This document shows positions 17,316 to 27,533 of a stretch of DNA of 64,000 nt, in pieces. Every line of letters starts with the position of its first letter. The first letter of the stretch is position 1. A program made the position numbers and the translations under genes. The notes under the pieces were generated by a model. That model made no database searches, had not been told where the DNA came from, and saw only the letters and a list, made by a program, of their open reading frames with translations. The stretch comes from Rheinheimera sp. 1928-s (GTDB lineage: Bacteria > Pseudomonadota > Gammaproteobacteria > Enterobacterales > Alteromonadaceae), in contig NZ_JARIXP010000008.1 in NCBI RefSeq assembly GCF_029269265.1, positions 101,082 through 165,081 of the forward strand, written 5' to 3'.

Positions 17316-18106
17316 ACCTGACCTTCTTGCGCCACCACAGCTTTTAACTTATCCAGAATAACCTGATTGGCTTTGGCTACAGTAGCCGGAGGTATCACTA
17401 AAGTGGTTTTTAAATCCATTTGGGCTTTAGGTAATTCAGACAACGCCAAACGTTCGATACGAGGTTGTTGAATAGGTAAAGTGACGGCTTCGTATAAAAT
17501 CACCTGATGCTCCAGCGGGTACCATTGGCTTAGCAGCTCCACTAATACGTCACGATAAGCGCTGCCTGTGGTGAATTTAGCCAACGACTTATCACCAGCT
17601 ACGCCAATCTGCCATAAAATCAGATAAGCGGCAGTGTCTATAGTGCGCTGATAAAACATCAGATTGCTGGCTTCATAATGCTGGCAACCATAAGTGCCGG
17701 GGTCTAAGCCTAAATCGGCATATAAACAGTCTTCAGCAGAAATACCCGGCTCCATATGGGCCCTATAGCCTTCAGCTGTAGCTTCTTTAATGGCCTGATG
17801 CGGCACCCAGGCAAACACGCCGGGATGGCCATAAAAAGCACCACAAACTTTTTTGCCTGCATGTACTTCAGCCAGCATAGCAGCGACCATTTGTTTATAG
17901 GTGATCATACGGGACTGGCCTTCAGAATAATAAGGCTGCAGGCTTCGCACATCGGCATTCATGCCCTGGATCCAGAGCTCAGTAGTGCCATCAGCCACCA
18001 ATACAAAAACCACATCAGCTTGTTCTATATAACTGCGGGATAAAGGACTGATATGAGAGCCCAAAGTCATACCAGTGCCTACACAAACCAAACTACCTTT
18101 TTGCAT
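17312..18106 (-). CDS. Borosin-type alpha-N-methyltransferase (tetrapyrrole methylase fold)
   Basis: 264 residues from ATG 18106, which has an AGGAGA site 6 nt upstream; a TTG further upstream (18127) is less likely. The family signatures are GSLVCVGTGMTLGSHISP at the N terminus, YGHPGVFAWVP (92-102), and MEPGISAEDCLYADLGLDP with GCQHYEASNLM (118-150). These are the SAM-binding and active-site segments shared with fungal OphMA and the Shewanella SonM enzyme, rather than with cobalamin or siroheme methylases. Y59/Y60, R66 and Y70 lie where the catalytic Tyr/Arg set of that family is expected. It should N-methylate backbone amides in the precursor core. Confidence 0.88.
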   Translation of the reverse strand: MQKGSLVCVGTGMTLGSHISPLSRSYIEQADVVFVLVADGTTELWIQGMNADVRSLQPYYSEGQSRMITYKQMVAAMLAEVHAGKKVCGAFYGHPGVFAWVPHQAIKEATAEGYRAHMEPGISAEDCLYADLGLDPGTYGCQHYEASNLMFYQRTIDTAAYLILWQIGVAGDKSLAKFTTGSAYRDVLVELLSQWYPLEHQVILYEAVTLPIQQPRIERLALSELPKAQMDLKTTLVIPPATVAKANQVILDKLKAVVAQEGQV

Positions 18107-18140
18107 TGATTTCTCCTGCTGCCACAATCACAGTTGCGAA

Positions 18141-18162
18141 AAAGCTGCCCTCAGGCAGCTTT
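18141..18162 (-). terminator. Attenuator-like terminator between precursor 1 and methyltransferase
   Basis: A 9-bp perfect stem AAAGCTGCC/GGCAGCTTT with a 4-nt loop, followed on the minus strand by TTC after the stem's own TTT. It lies 10 bp past the precursor stop and 35 bp before the methyltransferase ATG. A partial terminator here would give more precursor than enzyme, common in RiPP operons. Confidence 0.65.
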
Positions 18163-18171
18163 GATACCAGA

Positions 18172-18408
18172 TTAGCCAACTTTGGCCAATGATGTAATTT
18201 CTTCCTGCTCGTCAGTTTCTTCAGCAGCGTAAACACCACAAACTACATTAGTGCGGGCGCCTAAAACTGCAGCCAGTTGCTCCTGAGAGCCAGCCAGAAT
18301 AGCAGCGGCTAAAGCCGGGTCTAACTCTGCTGTCACTGTAGTTTTATCGGCATAACGTAAATTGGCGTCTTGGCCCATTTTTTCCAATAAGCTGATCACT
18401 GTAGACAT
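18172..18408 (-). CDS. Putative borosin precursor peptide 1
   Basis: 78 residues from ATG 18408, preceded by AAGGAA; a start nine codons upstream would swallow the ribosome site. The layout is STVISLLEKMGQDANLRYA at the N terminus, a helical ELDPALAAAILAGSQEQLAAVLG segment read in two parts (28-50), RTNVVCGVYAA (52-62), a short acidic linker, and the tip ITSLAKVG. The MGQDA plus paired-helix pattern matches the borosin binding domain of split-borosin precursors such as SonA. The core is either the hydrophobic NVVCGV stretch or the C-terminal tip, each conserved in the paralog at 16381-16656. First gene of the cluster. Confidence 0.82.
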   Translation of the reverse strand: MSTVISLLEKMGQDANLRYADKTTVTAELDPALAAAILAGSQEQLAAVLGARTNVVCGVYAAEETDEQEEITSLAKVG

Positions 18409-18593
18409 TTGAATTTCCTTAATAAATAAGCTCATTACGGGGCATAAATAACATAGCCCGTTCAGGCAACAATAATGTGCCCGTTTCGATACTAACGCTG
18501 AGTTTGTACTTTTGACCAGTTTTATTATGTCTGGTAGAAGCGCAGCTTTATCCCCGCCCGCAAAGCTGCAGCTTCAAGTACTAAGGGGATTAA

Positions 18594-18971
18594 TCAGGAT
18601 TCTAAAATAACTGTCGCACAAGCATAAGCCTGTTCGTCGCTGATGGAGAGCCAGACCGAACGCACTTGCATTGAATCGGCCAGCTCTTTGGCCGGGCCTG
18701 TGAGTTCAAGTTGAGGGCGACCTGAAGGGTCGTTGCTGACAATAAAATGTTGGAAGGAGATACCACGGCCTATGCCGGTGCCAAGCGCTTTAGCTGCGGC
18801 TTCTTTGGCGGCAAAACGTTTGGCGAAATAACGGGCTGGCTGGCCATGAGCAGCTAAGATGTGCTGCTCAGATTCAGTGAGTACCCTTTGTACTAAACGG
18901 GGCGAGCGCGTCAGGCTTTGCTCTATACGCGCAATTTCGATGATGTCGGTGCCTAAACCAACAATAGCCAT
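18594..18971 (-). CDS. acpS: Holo-[acyl-carrier-protein] synthase AcpS
   Basis: 125 residues. It transfers 4'-phosphopantetheine from CoA to acyl carrier protein. GLGTDIIEIARIE (D8 metal ligand) and FAAKEAAAKALGTGI (E57-type ligand and catalytic Lys) are the family signatures. The ATG overlaps the pdxJ stop by one base. A GCAGCTTT/AAAGCTGC hairpin (18542-18569) lies downstream without a good U-tract, separating it from the borosin genes. Confidence 0.96.
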   Translation of the reverse strand: MAIVGLGTDIIEIARIEQSLTRSPRLVQRVLTESEQHILAAHGQPARYFAKRFAAKEAAAKALGTGIGRGISFQHFIVSNDPSGRPQLELTGPAKELADSMQVRSVWLSISDEQAYACATVILES

Positions 18972-19702
18972 TAACGGCGCGCCTCCACCATCAGACGTTT
19001 CATTTCAGCCACAGCAGGGCCTAAACCAGAAAAGATGGCGCGGGCAACAATAGCATGACCAATATTCAGCTCGTACATCTCTGGAATAGCTGCTATAGGC
19101 TGCACGTTATGGTAATGCAGGCCGTGACCAGCATTGACTGTTAAACCCAAGGAAGCGGCATAAGCCGCGGCTTCTGTGATGCGCGCCAATTCTGCCTTTT
19201 GCTTTTTCGGATCCGTCGCTTCAGCATATTGGCCTGTATGAATTTCAATATAAGGTGCACCAGCTTTAGCCGCTGCTGCTATTTGTTTTTCATCGGCGTC
19301 GATAAACAACGAGACTAAAATATTGTCCTGCTGTAGGCGTAATACTGCATCCTGAATTTTATCGAACTGGCCTGCTACTTCCAAACCGCCTTCTGTGGTC
19401 AGTTCCTGGCGTTTTTCCGGCACTAAACAGCAGAATTCAGGTTTTAACTGAGCGGCAATACCTAACATTTCTTCAGTCACAGCCATTTCAAAATTTAAAC
19501 GAGTAGCGATGGTTTGGCGCAACACAAATAAATCGCGGTCCTGAATATGGCGGCGGTCTTCACGTAAATGCACAGTGATACCATCAGCGCCAAATTGCTC
19601 AGCCAATAAGGCAGCATGCACAGGTTCAGGGTAATAAGTGCCACGGGCCTGACGTAAAGTGGCAACGTGATCGATATTGATACCTAAATAAATGGCGCTC
19701 AT
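18971..19702 (-). CDS. pdxJ: Pyridoxine 5'-phosphate synthase PdxJ
   Basis: 243 residues. A TIM-barrel enzyme joining 3-amino-1-hydroxyacetone phosphate with 1-deoxyxylulose 5-phosphate to make pyridoxine 5'-phosphate. [28 protein letters not shown], and GHGLHYHNV near the C terminus are the recognised active-site segments. It sits between recO and acpS in the classic order. Confidence 0.97.
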   Translation of the reverse strand: MSAIYLGINIDHVATLRQARGTYYPEPVHAALLAEQFGADGITVHLREDRRHIQDRDLFVLRQTIATRLNFEMAVTEEMLGIAAQLKPEFCCLVPEKRQELTTEGGLEVAGQFDKIQDAVLRLQQDNILVSLFIDADEKQIAAAAKAGAPYIEIHTGQYAEATDPKKQKAELARITEAAAYAASLGLTVNAGHGLHYHNVQPIAAIPEMYELNIGHAIVARAIFSGLGPAVAEMKRLMVEARR

Positions 19703-19704
19703 AG

Positions 19705-20385
19705 CTACTTCCTGATCGGTTGAAATAATGCTCTGCTGGTTAAAGGTTTACTGCCAAGTAAAGGCGCTAACAATAAACGGCTTAACTGTTTGGCGGTTTT
19801 TAATACGTCGTCTTGCTGCCATTGCTGCTGGCCTATAGCTTTAAGATTTTCACCTTTCCAGCCTTTGCCGGAAATTTGCCAGCCTTGCTCCGGCCACCAC
19901 TGATACAAAGCGCCATCCTGCAAAGCTTCACCTTCTGAATCGTAATCCCAGTCAACCGGCTGGCCTAACTCGGTCAGCAGGGAGAATTCAAACTGACGTA
20001 AACAAGGCTCCAGCTCGTCGGTTAACAGTTGCTGCAAAGTCTGCTGGTACAACTCAAATAAAGCGTCGGAACCAACGTTTTCCGGCCATAACCGGCAAAT
20101 CAGCTCATTTAAGTACATGGCACCAAACAGCTTTTCACCTTGCAGCAAAAAGGCCGGGCCTGCTTCTTCCGCTTTACTGACCGTTTTTAATTCAGAACGA
20201 CCCAGCAGTTCCAGTTGCAATAACTGAAAAGGCTGCAATGACAAACGTTGTTGTTTTTTACTGCTGGATTTGCGGATAACAGCACTGACCCGGCCCAGTT
20301 CAGGCACCAGCAGCTGCAATAACAACTGCTGTTCCTTAAAAGCGCGGCTGTGCAGAATAAAAGCTGGCCAGCTGCGATTGTCCAT
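19705..20385 (-). CDS. recO: DNA repair protein RecO
   Basis: 226 residues. It has an N-terminal OB fold ([29 protein letters not shown]) and a helical C-terminal part without the zinc Cys cluster, as in the gammaproteobacterial form. It helps load RecA on SSB-coated DNA in the RecFOR pathway. Gene order era-recO-pdxJ-acpS supports the call. Confidence 0.94.
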   Translation of the reverse strand: MDNRSWPAFILHSRAFKEQQLLLQLLVPELGRVSAVIRKSSSKKQQRLSLQPFQLLQLELLGRSELKTVSKAEEAGPAFLLQGEKLFGAMYLNELICRLWPENVGSDALFELYQQTLQQLLTDELEPCLRQFEFSLLTELGQPVDWDYDSEGEALQDGALYQWWPEQGWQISGKGWKGENLKAIGQQQWQQDDVLKTAKQLSRLLLAPLLGSKPLTSRALFQPIRK

Positions 20386-20386
20386 T

Positions 20387-21283
20387 TTAGTCTTCGCCGT
20401 AACCTAAGCTGCGCAAAGCGCGCTCGTCATCAGCCCAACCTGATTTCACTTTGACCCAGACCTGCAAAAATACCGGTTGTTCAAATAAGGTTTCCATATC
20501 TTTACGGGCTTCAGTGGCGATGGTTTTAATGCGTTCGCCTTTTTTACCTATCACCATCTGCTTTTGTGTATCACGTTCGACTAATACTAAAGCAGCGATA
20601 TGGTAATGTTTTTCTTCCCATTTAAAGCGTTCAATTTCAACAGTCACAGCATAAGGCAATTCGTCACCTAAAAAGCGCATCAGCTTTTCACGCACTATTT
20701 CAGATGCCATAAAGCGGCTGCTGCGGTCAGTGACATATTCTTCCGGGAAGAAGAATTCGCACGGAGGTAATTGCTTTTGTACCAACTCGCGCAACGTCTG
20801 CACGTTAGTGCCTTTTTCCGCTGACAAAGGGATGATCTGCTGAAACTCAAGCTGACTACCAAGCCATTGCAAATGCGGCAATAACTCTTCTTTGTCTTTG
20901 TATAAGTCGACTTTATTCACCACCAACAACACTGGTTTTTTTGCCGCGATCAAACGGTTTAATACCATCTGGTCGTCGTCCGTCCAACGCGTACCTTCCA
21001 CCACAAAAATAATCAGCTCTACATCCAGAATAGTGCTGGCGGCGGCTTTGTTCATCAGGCGGTTAATGGCGCGCTTTTCTTCGATATGCAAACCTGGCGT
21101 GTCGACATAGACAGTCTGGTAATTATCCTGCGTGTCTATACCTACAATGCGGTGACGGGTGGTCTGGGGTTTACGCGACGTAATACTAACCTTCTGACCC
21201 ACCAGCTGGTTTAATAATGTGGACTTACCCACGTTCGGACGGCCAACTATGGCAACCAGTCCGGCAAAAGTCTCAGAGGTCAT
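20387..21283 (-). CDS. era: GTPase Era
   Basis: 298 residues from ATG 21283 ([16 protein letters not shown]); the upstream in-frame extension reads through rnc in another frame and is rejected. G1 GRPNVGKS, G3 DTPGLH and G4 NKVD are present, followed by a KH domain ([17 protein letters not shown]). It binds 16S rRNA during 30S maturation. The start overlaps the rnc stop by 11 bp, the usual coupled rnc-era arrangement. Confidence 0.96.
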   Translation of the reverse strand: MTSETFAGLVAIVGRPNVGKSTLLNQLVGQKVSITSRKPQTTRHRIVGIDTQDNYQTVYVDTPGLHIEEKRAINRLMNKAAASTILDVELIIFVVEGTRWTDDDQMVLNRLIAAKKPVLLVVNKVDLYKDKEELLPHLQWLGSQLEFQQIIPLSAEKGTNVQTLRELVQKQLPPCEFFFPEEYVTDRSSRFMASEIVREKLMRFLGDELPYAVTVEIERFKWEEKHYHIAALVLVERDTQKQMVIGKKGERIKTIATEARKDMETLFEQPVFLQVWVKVKSGWADDERALRSLGYGED

Positions 21284-21947
21284 TTTTAACTTGTTCCAAT
21301 AAAATCCGTGCTGAATCCTGTTCAGCTTTGCGTCTGGAATTACCAGACGCGATAACAGGAGCTCTGCCCTGCACAGTACAACGCACAGTGAACACCTGAT
21401 CGTGGTCATCACCTTGTGTATCTATCACTTCATACAAAGGTAAAGGTAAACGACGACCCTGCAGGTATTCCTGTAACTGAGTTTTACTGTCTTTTTGTAC
21501 ACCTGGCTGAATATCGGTTAAACGGCTGCCAAACCAGTTTAATATCCGCTCTTTGCAGGCTTCGATACCAGAATCTAAAAAGATAGCACCCAAAATGGCT
21601 TCGACAGCATCAGCCTGGATAGATTCACGGCGTAAGCCACCACTTTTCATCTCGCCAGGGCCAAGCCGCAGGTATTCAGCCAGTTCCAGCTCTTTGGCTA
21701 TTTCAGCCAAAGTAATACCTTTGACCAAAGAAGAACGCATACGGGTTAAGTCGCCTTCGCGGGCTTTCGGGAAATGAATATACAGAGCTTCGGCAATCAC
21801 CATGCTAAGCAGAGCATCACCTAAAAATTCCAGCCGCTCATTGTGCTCACCTTTACAACTACGGTGAGTCAGGGCTTGTTCGAGTAACGCGACCTGCTGA
21901 AACTGGTAACCCAGCTTTTTCATCAGGCCGCTGACAGGTTTTTGCAT
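21273..21947 (-). CDS. rnc: Ribonuclease III
   Basis: 224 residues. The signature [11 protein letters not shown] holds the metal-binding acidic residues, and a second catalytic set is in [15 protein letters not shown]-terminal dsRNA-binding domain begins at [11 protein letters not shown]. It processes rRNA precursors and structured mRNAs. The ATG overlaps the lepB stop by one base (TAATG). Confidence 0.97.
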   Translation of the reverse strand: MQKPVSGLMKKLGYQFQQVALLEQALTHRSCKGEHNERLEFLGDALLSMVIAEALYIHFPKAREGDLTRMRSSLVKGITLAEIAKELELAEYLRLGPGEMKSGGLRRESIQADAVEAILGAIFLDSGIEACKERILNWFGSRLTDIQPGVQKDSKTQLQEYLQGRRLPLPLYEVIDTQGDDHDQVFTVRCTVQGRAPVIASGNSRRKAEQDSARILLEQVKNDL

Positions 21948-22870
21948 TAATTAATTTTGCCTAAACGTTCAAAACGCACGCCAACCGGCACCCATGAAGG
22001 CAACCAGTTATCCGGGTCTTCACTAAATTCAAAACTCATCCAGATAAATACCGCTTTACCCACCAGATTTTCTTCAGGCACAAAACCCCAGGCACGGCTG
22101 TCACGGCTGTTATCGCGGTTATCGCCCATCGCAAAATAGTGGCCTTCAGGCACAATAAATTCTTCGATGGCAGTACCTGGCTGTTTGTAATACTGCATTA
22201 AATCTTCGGCTTTAAACGGATGCTGCAGTATGTCGTGTTTATGCTCGCCAAATTGCTCGGAGTAACGTTTGGTGGGCAATTCGCCATCCATAAACTCGCC
22301 TTCAGCCTGCAAGGTCAAAGGCACTGCTTCTAAACCAGGGCAGGTACTTTTGTCGGCTGCAGCACAAGCAGGCTGGATAAACAGCTGCTTGTTTTTGTAG
22401 ATAATGCGATCACCAGGTAAACCCACAGTACGCTTGATAAAATCAATAGTAGGTTGTTCCGGGTATTTAAATACAATCACGTCACCCCGTTCTGGACGAC
22501 CTGTGGTGATCAGCGGCTTACGCCAGACTGGATCTTTGACGTCGTACGAAAACTTCTCCACCAGAATAAAGTCACCGACCAATAAGGTGGGCATCATCGA
22601 CCCTGATGGGATCTGAAACGGCTCGTATAAAAACGACCGGATAATGGTAATGGCCAGAATCAGCGGGAAAATTTCTTTGGCGGTTTCTGCCAGATAAGAA
22701 GGTTTTTCCAGCTCTTCAATAGCGCTTAATGGCAGGCCACCCGCTGCAGCCGCCTGAGCGGTCGCAACTTTAACTTTACGTTTTGGCGCAAATACCAGTA
22801 TATCAATCAGCCAGATCAAACCACTGACTAAGGTCAATACTACGAGGAAAATTGCAAAATAACCTGCCAT
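21947..22870 (-). CDS. lepB: Signal peptidase I
   Basis: 307 residues with an N-terminal TM anchor and a second hydrophobic segment (about 68-80). The catalytic dyad falls at S91 ([10 protein letters not shown]) and K146 ([13 protein letters not shown]), the same numbering as E. coli LepB. The C-terminal [17 protein letters not shown] box E is intact. It cleaves Sec and Tat signal peptides at the periplasmic face. It lies between lepA and rnc in the conserved order. Confidence 0.97.
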   Translation of the reverse strand: MAGYFAIFLVVLTLVSGLIWLIDILVFAPKRKVKVATAQAAAAGGLPLSAIEELEKPSYLAETAKEIFPLILAITIIRSFLYEPFQIPSGSMMPTLLVGDFILVEKFSYDVKDPVWRKPLITTGRPERGDVIVFKYPEQPTIDFIKRTVGLPGDRIIYKNKQLFIQPACAAADKSTCPGLEAVPLTLQAEGEFMDGELPTKRYSEQFGEHKHDILQHPFKAEDLMQYYKQPGTAIEEFIVPEGHYFAMGDNRDNSRDSRAWGFVPEENLVGKAVFIWMSFEFSEDPDNWLPSWVPVGVRFERLGKIN

Positions 22871-22884
22871 AACTACCCTTGTTG

Positions 22885-24684
22885 TTATTTACCGACTTTC
22901 AGAATGGCAAGGAAGGCTTCCTGTGGAACTTCCACATTACCTACCTGCTTCATACGTTTTTTACCGTCTTTCTGTTTCTGCAACAGCTTTTTCTTCCGGC
23001 TGATATCGCCGCCATAACATTTAGCTAATACGTTTTTACGTAATTGTTTTACCGTAGTACGGGCAATCACGTGTGCACCTATAGCAGCCTGAATAGCAAT
23101 ATCAAACATCTGGCGAGGGATCAGCTCTTTCAGCTTTTCAGCCAGCTCACGACCACGGCCCTGAGCAAAGTCTTTATGGCTGATAATAGCCAAAGCATCA
23201 ACCCGCTCACCGTTGATCAGAATATCAACCCGTGACATTTCAGAGGTCTGGAAGCGTTTAAAAGCATAATCCAGCGACGCATAACCGCGGCTGGTGGATT
23301 TTAAGCGGTCGAAGAAGTCCATCACCACTTCAGCCATTGGCAGTTCATAGACCACTGCCACCTGACGACCGTGGTAGGTCATATTCATCTGCACACCACG
23401 TTTTTCAATACAAAGGTTAATGACGTTACCTAAATATTCTTGTGGCACCAGAATATGAGCTTCAACTATAGGCTCACGAATTTCATCAATATTACCCACA
23501 GGCGGTAATGCACTTGGGTTATCGACCATCACTGTTTCACCATTTTTGGTGATCACTTCGTACACTACGGTCGGCGCTGTGGTGATTAAGTCCAGATCGT
23601 ATTCACGCTCTAAACGTTCCTGAATGATTTCCATATGTAACATACCGAGGAAACCAATACGGAAACCAAAACCTAAAGCGCCTGAGCTTTCTGGTTCATA
23701 AAACAGTGACGAGTCGTTTAAGCTGAGTTTTTCCAGCGCATCACGGAAGTCTTCGTAGTCGTCTGAAGAAACAGGGAATACACCTGCATACACCTGTGGC
23801 TTAATACGTTTAAAACCAGGTAAAGGCTCAGTGGCTGAGTTTTTCGATAAAGTTAAAGTATCGCCCACTGGCGCGCCTTTAATTTCTTTAATACCACAGA
23901 TGACAAAACCTACTTCACCTGTATTTAAAATACCTGTGTTGTTGGCTTTAGGGGTAAATACCCCCACTTTGTCCACTTCGTAGACCATGCCGGTCGACAT
24001 CACTTTGATTTTGTCTTTTAACTGAATTTTGCCGTGTTTTACACGAACCAGTGACACTACGCCCTGGTAAGGGTCAAACCAGGAATCGATAATCAGCGCC
24101 TGAGTTGGGCCATCCGGATTACCTTCAGGGCATGGAATATTGGCGACTATAGTCTCCAGTACATCTTCAATACCTAAACCGGTTTTGGCAGAACACTGCA
24201 CAGCGCCTATGGCTTCGATACCAATAATGTCTTCAATTTCTTCGGCAACGCGGTCCGGATCGGCTTGAGGTAAGTCGATTTTATTCAGAATTGGTAAGAC
24301 TTCGAGGTTCATTTCCAGCGCTGTATAGCAGTTGGCAACGGTTTGAGCCTCAACACCCTGACCCGCATCAACCACCAATAAAGCACCTTCACAGGCCGCT
24401 AAAGAACGGCTGACTTCATAAGTAAAGTCAACGTGGCCCGGCGTGTCGATAAAGTTTAGCTGGTAGGTTTCACCGTCTTTGGCTTTGTAATGCAAAGTTA
24501 CGCTTTGCGCTTTAATGGTGATACCACGCTCACGTTCCAGATCCATTGAATCTAAAACCTGCGCCTGCATTTCACGATCGGTTAAACCACCACAAAACTG
24601 GATCAGACGATCCGACAGCGTCGATTTGCCGTGGTCTATGTGGGCTATGACTGAAAAGTTACGAATATGAGTAATTTTTGGCAT
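22885..24684 (-). CDS. lepA: Elongation factor 4 (LepA)
   Basis: 599 residues. The GTPase domain has [22 protein letters not shown] and NKIDLP. The C-terminal domain carries [19 protein letters not shown], unique to LepA. It back-translocates or remodels stalled ribosomes and assists initiation and assembly. Followed by lepB after 14 bp. The 24685-24844 gap before rseC holds no recognised feature. Confidence 0.98.
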   Translation of the reverse strand: MPKITHIRNFSVIAHIDHGKSTLSDRLIQFCGGLTDREMQAQVLDSMDLERERGITIKAQSVTLHYKAKDGETYQLNFIDTPGHVDFTYEVSRSLAACEGALLVVDAGQGVEAQTVANCYTALEMNLEVLPILNKIDLPQADPDRVAEEIEDIIGIEAIGAVQCSAKTGLGIEDVLETIVANIPCPEGNPDGPTQALIIDSWFDPYQGVVSLVRVKHGKIQLKDKIKVMSTGMVYEVDKVGVFTPKANNTGILNTGEVGFVICGIKEIKGAPVGDTLTLSKNSATEPLPGFKRIKPQVYAGVFPVSSDDYEDFRDALEKLSLNDSSLFYEPESSGALGFGFRIGFLGMLHMEIIQERLEREYDLDLITTAPTVVYEVITKNGETVMVDNPSALPPVGNIDEIREPIVEAHILVPQEYLGNVINLCIEKRGVQMNMTYHGRQVAVVYELPMAEVVMDFFDRLKSTSRGYASLDYAFKRFQTSEMSRVDILINGERVDALAIISHKDFAQGRGRELAEKLKELIPRQMFDIAIQAAIGAHVIARTTVKQLRKNVLAKCYGGDISRKKKLLQKQKDGKKRMKQVGNVEVPQEAFLAILKVGK

Positions 24685-24844
24685 TTTTTCCGCTAAAGCT
24701 GCTATCAGGTGGCCCCACTCTGACCCTTATGGTCACAAACCGGGCGAACACCAAAGTTGATTCAGATAAATTTGCCGCGAATTGTACTCGATCTCGGCAT
24801 TGGTTGCTATGTGTTCAGATGTTACAGCGGATTTCAGCAGAGGA

Positions 24845-25303
24845 TTAATCGGTAATGCGGACATGTTGTACCGCCAGTTCCGGCAATACCGCAAGGATCT
24901 CTATTTGCTCTTGCTGTGCCGATGGACCACTGATGAAGCGCGCCACAGCAAAACCAGCAGCTAATGCAGATAAAGAGCCCAGCACTATAGCAGTCTCTGC
25001 CAATTGCAGCCGGCTTAATAAAGCAGCCACTGCAATCAGACAAAACAAGGGGAATAAATACAGCAAAGCTGCAGCAGACAACAGATGTTGTTCGCTGACG
25101 GCTATTTTGACTTTTTGCCCTTCCAGTAACTGCAACTGACTTTTGACAAAAAACAGATTTTCACGTGGGGTTAAAGCTTTAGCCACAACACCAGTGCCAC
25201 AGTCGTTATTCGACTGGCAGGCGTTGCAGCTACTGATACTTTGAGTTTTCAGCCAGACACCATCGCTCTGGCTTTTCATCACAGTAGCAATTTCTTCCAG
25301 CAT
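24845..25303 (-). CDS. rseC: SoxR-reducing system protein RseC
   Basis: 152 residues. A Cys-rich N-terminal cytoplasmic part (SSCNACQSNNDCGTG, the presumed Fe-S or redox site) is followed by two TM helices (about 75-92 and 102-118). It belongs to the Rsx/Rnf-linked SoxR-reducing complex. Last gene of rpoE-rseABC, starting one base after the rseB stop region. Confidence 0.94.
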   Translation of the reverse strand: MLEEIATVMKSQSDGVWLKTQSISSCNACQSNNDCGTGVVAKALTPRENLFFVKSQLQLLEGQKVKIAVSEQHLLSAAALLYLFPLFCLIAVAALLSRLQLAETAIVLGSLSALAAGFAVARFISGPSAQQEQIEILAVLPELAVQHVRITD

Positions 25304-26227
25304 TTAGCGCACCGATTCGGCTATTTGTCGGGCCGTCTCGATAGACACAGGGCCTATCACAGTGACATCAAACTGGTTTTTTGGCATGACAAATATAGTG
25401 GTCGCTCCATCGCGGAAGGCCTGAGCGGGCAAACTGGCACTGGGTTGCACAAATACAGACACCTGATGCAAACCGTCATATAACAACCATTGCTCCAGAA
25501 CCTGTTGCGGCACCATAGCTGCTGTGACAGAAACTTCCTGATAACCATCAGGTAACCAGGATAATTCCAGCGGGCTTTGCGGCAAAGCTACATTGGGCAT
25601 TGTTTCAGCAACAGCTGGTAATTCCGCATTGGCAGCCACATTCAGTATTTCAGGCAAAGTGGCGTGGGGCAAAATATGAGTAACTACCCACCGCTCCAGC
25701 ACTTCATTCTGAACCGTTAAAGTGTCTATTTTCAGCGGAAAACCTGTCTGGCTGTCTAACCACAACCAATAGCCCGGCCTGCCACTTTGCAAAGGCGTTA
25801 AACGCAATAACTGAGCAGAACGACCAGATAATTGAGTCACTCCGCCAGGCACTGCATCGTATAAGGTTTTGATCGATTCGATATCACGATACAACAGAGC
25901 AGGGAGTTCTTTGATCGTACTGCTGCTGGTTGCCAGTGGCGCTTTTTCAGGTGCAATGTAATACACCATCTCACCACGACGCAAAATTTCAACGCCACTT
26001 TGTTCCAGTGGCATCAGTTGCTCTATCTCTGAATCATTGTGTACGCCATGCACCCAGCGGTAGCTGTCTACCTGATTGGGTTTGATGACAACAAAGGAAG
26101 CTTCAAAATTAAATTGACGAACCGAACTCTGACTACGCTCAAACCACTCCCACCCCGAGACTTCGGCGAAGCTCAGGCTGGAGTAACACAAGATGATCAA
26201 GGCACTACTTAAGCCTTTCCAACCCAT
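25304..26227 (-). CDS. rseB: Sigma-E regulator RseB (MucB)
   Basis: 307 residues with a signal peptide ending near SFAEV. The N-terminal LolA-like domain begins WFERSQSSVRQFNFEASFV, and the C-terminal MucB/RseB domain contains ELSWLPDGYQEVS. It binds RseA in the periplasm and protects it from DegS until lipopolysaccharide signals release it. Located between rseA and rseC. Confidence 0.95.
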   Translation of the reverse strand: MGWKGLSSALIILCYSSLSFAEVSGWEWFERSQSSVRQFNFEASFVVIKPNQVDSYRWVHGVHNDSEIEQLMPLEQSGVEILRRGEMVYYIAPEKAPLATSSSTIKELPALLYRDIESIKTLYDAVPGGVTQLSGRSAQLLRLTPLQSGRPGYWLWLDSQTGFPLKIDTLTVQNEVLERWVVTHILPHATLPEILNVAANAELPAVAETMPNVALPQSPLELSWLPDGYQEVSVTAAMVPQQVLEQWLLYDGLHQVSVFVQPSASLPAQAFRDGATTIFVMPKNQFDVTVIGPVSIETARQIAESVR

Positions 26228-26229
26228 AT

Positions 26230-26868
26230 TTATTGCTCTTGTCTTAGTTTCTCAGCTGGAGTTTCTGGAGTTTTCTGCTGTGCAGTGTCCATGACTCTGA
26301 TTTGCTGACGATGTGCCTGCAGCAGTTGCTGCAAACGTTGTTGCTGTTCCAGCATGGCCTGACGTTGTTCCTGTTCAAAACGGGAATTTACTGACGTCTG
26401 ACTCAAACTAACAGGTGTGGCAAAACCAGCGACAGGCTGAGTTTGTAACACAGGTAAAGGTGAATTCAGATCTGCGTCCTGGCCTGAACCCTGGAACTGT
26501 TGCACACCTAGCACAGCAACTAATGCCACGCTGGCGGCTACAGTGCCTTGAAAACCAGTTTTAAACCAACCCGTGTTGGCGGCTTCACCCAGTTTTTTCC
26601 AGAACGACACTGGCGTATCTTGTCTGTGCACTAGTGGGCTAGTTTCTAACTGATAAGCAGGTTCCTGATCTAACAGGCTGGCAAAGTTATCTGCAAACTG
26701 CGTATCCAGTTGAGCTGGCAATTCATTACGAATGGCGGCGCCAATCAAATGATAACGCGCGAAGCTCTGCTGTAATTCAGCGTCCTGCAGTAAACTGTCT
26801 AATTGTTCCGGGCTAATTGCTTGGTTATCACTAGCAGCCGAGAGCCAATCTGATTTTTCTGACAACAT
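26230..26868 (-). CDS. rseA: Anti-sigma-E factor RseA
   Basis: 212 residues. The cytoplasmic N-terminal domain (about 1-90) carries the conserved SARYHLIGAAIRNEL-like helix. A single TM helix lies at about 106-124, and a periplasmic Gln-rich tail follows (QEQRQAMLEQQQRLQQLLQ in part). It sequesters sigma-E and is cleaved by DegS then RseP. Directly follows rpoE. Confidence 0.94.
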   Translation of the reverse strand: MLSEKSDWLSAASDNQAISPEQLDSLLQDAELQQSFARYHLIGAAIRNELPAQLDTQFADNFASLLDQEPAYQLETSPLVHRQDTPVSFWKKLGEAANTGWFKTGFQGTVAASVALVAVLGVQQFQGSGQDADLNSPLPVLQTQPVAGFATPVSLSQTSVNSRFEQEQRQAMLEQQQRLQQLLQAHRQQIRVMDTAQQKTPETPAEKLRQEQ

Positions 26869-26891
26869 ACCGATTCCTGTTTAGTAGAGGT

Positions 26892-27467
26892 TCAACTAAT
26901 GAGCGGTTTTAACTGCGCATCAATAGCTTCACGTGCACGGAAAATCCGACTTCTGACTGTTCCTATTGGACAGCCCATCACTTCCGCAATCTCTTCGTAA
27001 CTTAAACCATCCAATTCACGCAACGTAATAGCTGTGCGTAATTCGTCTGGCAACTTTTCAATGGTATCGAACACAACATTACGGATTTCATCGGATAACA
27101 AAAGTTTTTCCGGAGAATCCTGCTCTTTTAACGCATCGCTACCGTCATAAAACTCGGCATCATCCGCATCTACGTCTGTAGATGGTGGCTTGCGTCCTGT
27201 CGCTACCAGGTAATTTTTAGCGCTGTTCACAGCTATCCGGTACAACCAGGTGTAAAATGCACTCTCACCACGAAAGCCGGGAATAGCACGGTAAGCTTTA
27301 ATAAAGGCTTCCTGAGCTACATCCGCCACATCGCCATGGTTAGAGACATAACGTGAGATTAAGTTCGCAATACGATGCTGGTATTTTTTTACCAACACAT
27401 TAAAGGCTGCTTTATCCCCTTGTTGTACCCGCTGGACAATCTGCCAATCCAATTCTTGCTCGCTCAT
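26892..27467 (-). CDS. rpoE: RNA polymerase sigma-E factor RpoE
   Basis: 191 residues from ATG 27467, which has an AAAGG site; the upstream frame to 27524 would add 19 unlike residues. Sigma-70 regions 2 (FNVLVKKYQHRI to EAFIKAYRAIPGF) and 4 (LRELDGLSYEEIAEVMGCPIG) are clear. It directs the envelope-stress regulon. A sigma-E-like promoter lies at 27534-27560, consistent with autoregulation. Confidence 0.97.
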   Translation of the reverse strand: MSEQELDWQIVQRVQQGDKAAFNVLVKKYQHRIANLISRYVSNHGDVADVAQEAFIKAYRAIPGFRGESAFYTWLYRIAVNSAKNYLVATGRKPPSTDVDADDAEFYDGSDALKEQDSPEKLLLSDEIRNVVFDTIEKLPDELRTAITLRELDGLSYEEIAEVMGCPIGTVRSRIFRAREAIDAQLKPLIS

Positions 27468-27533
27468 CCGAGCCTTTCCCCTAATGCTAAATACTACTTT
27501 CTTTTTGCAACTGGCGCTCGTCAAGCGTACCCT

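Noticed and set aside
18409..18435. Longer start for precursor 1
   Set aside because: The AAGGAA ribosome site lies inside that extension, so ATG 18408 is preferred.
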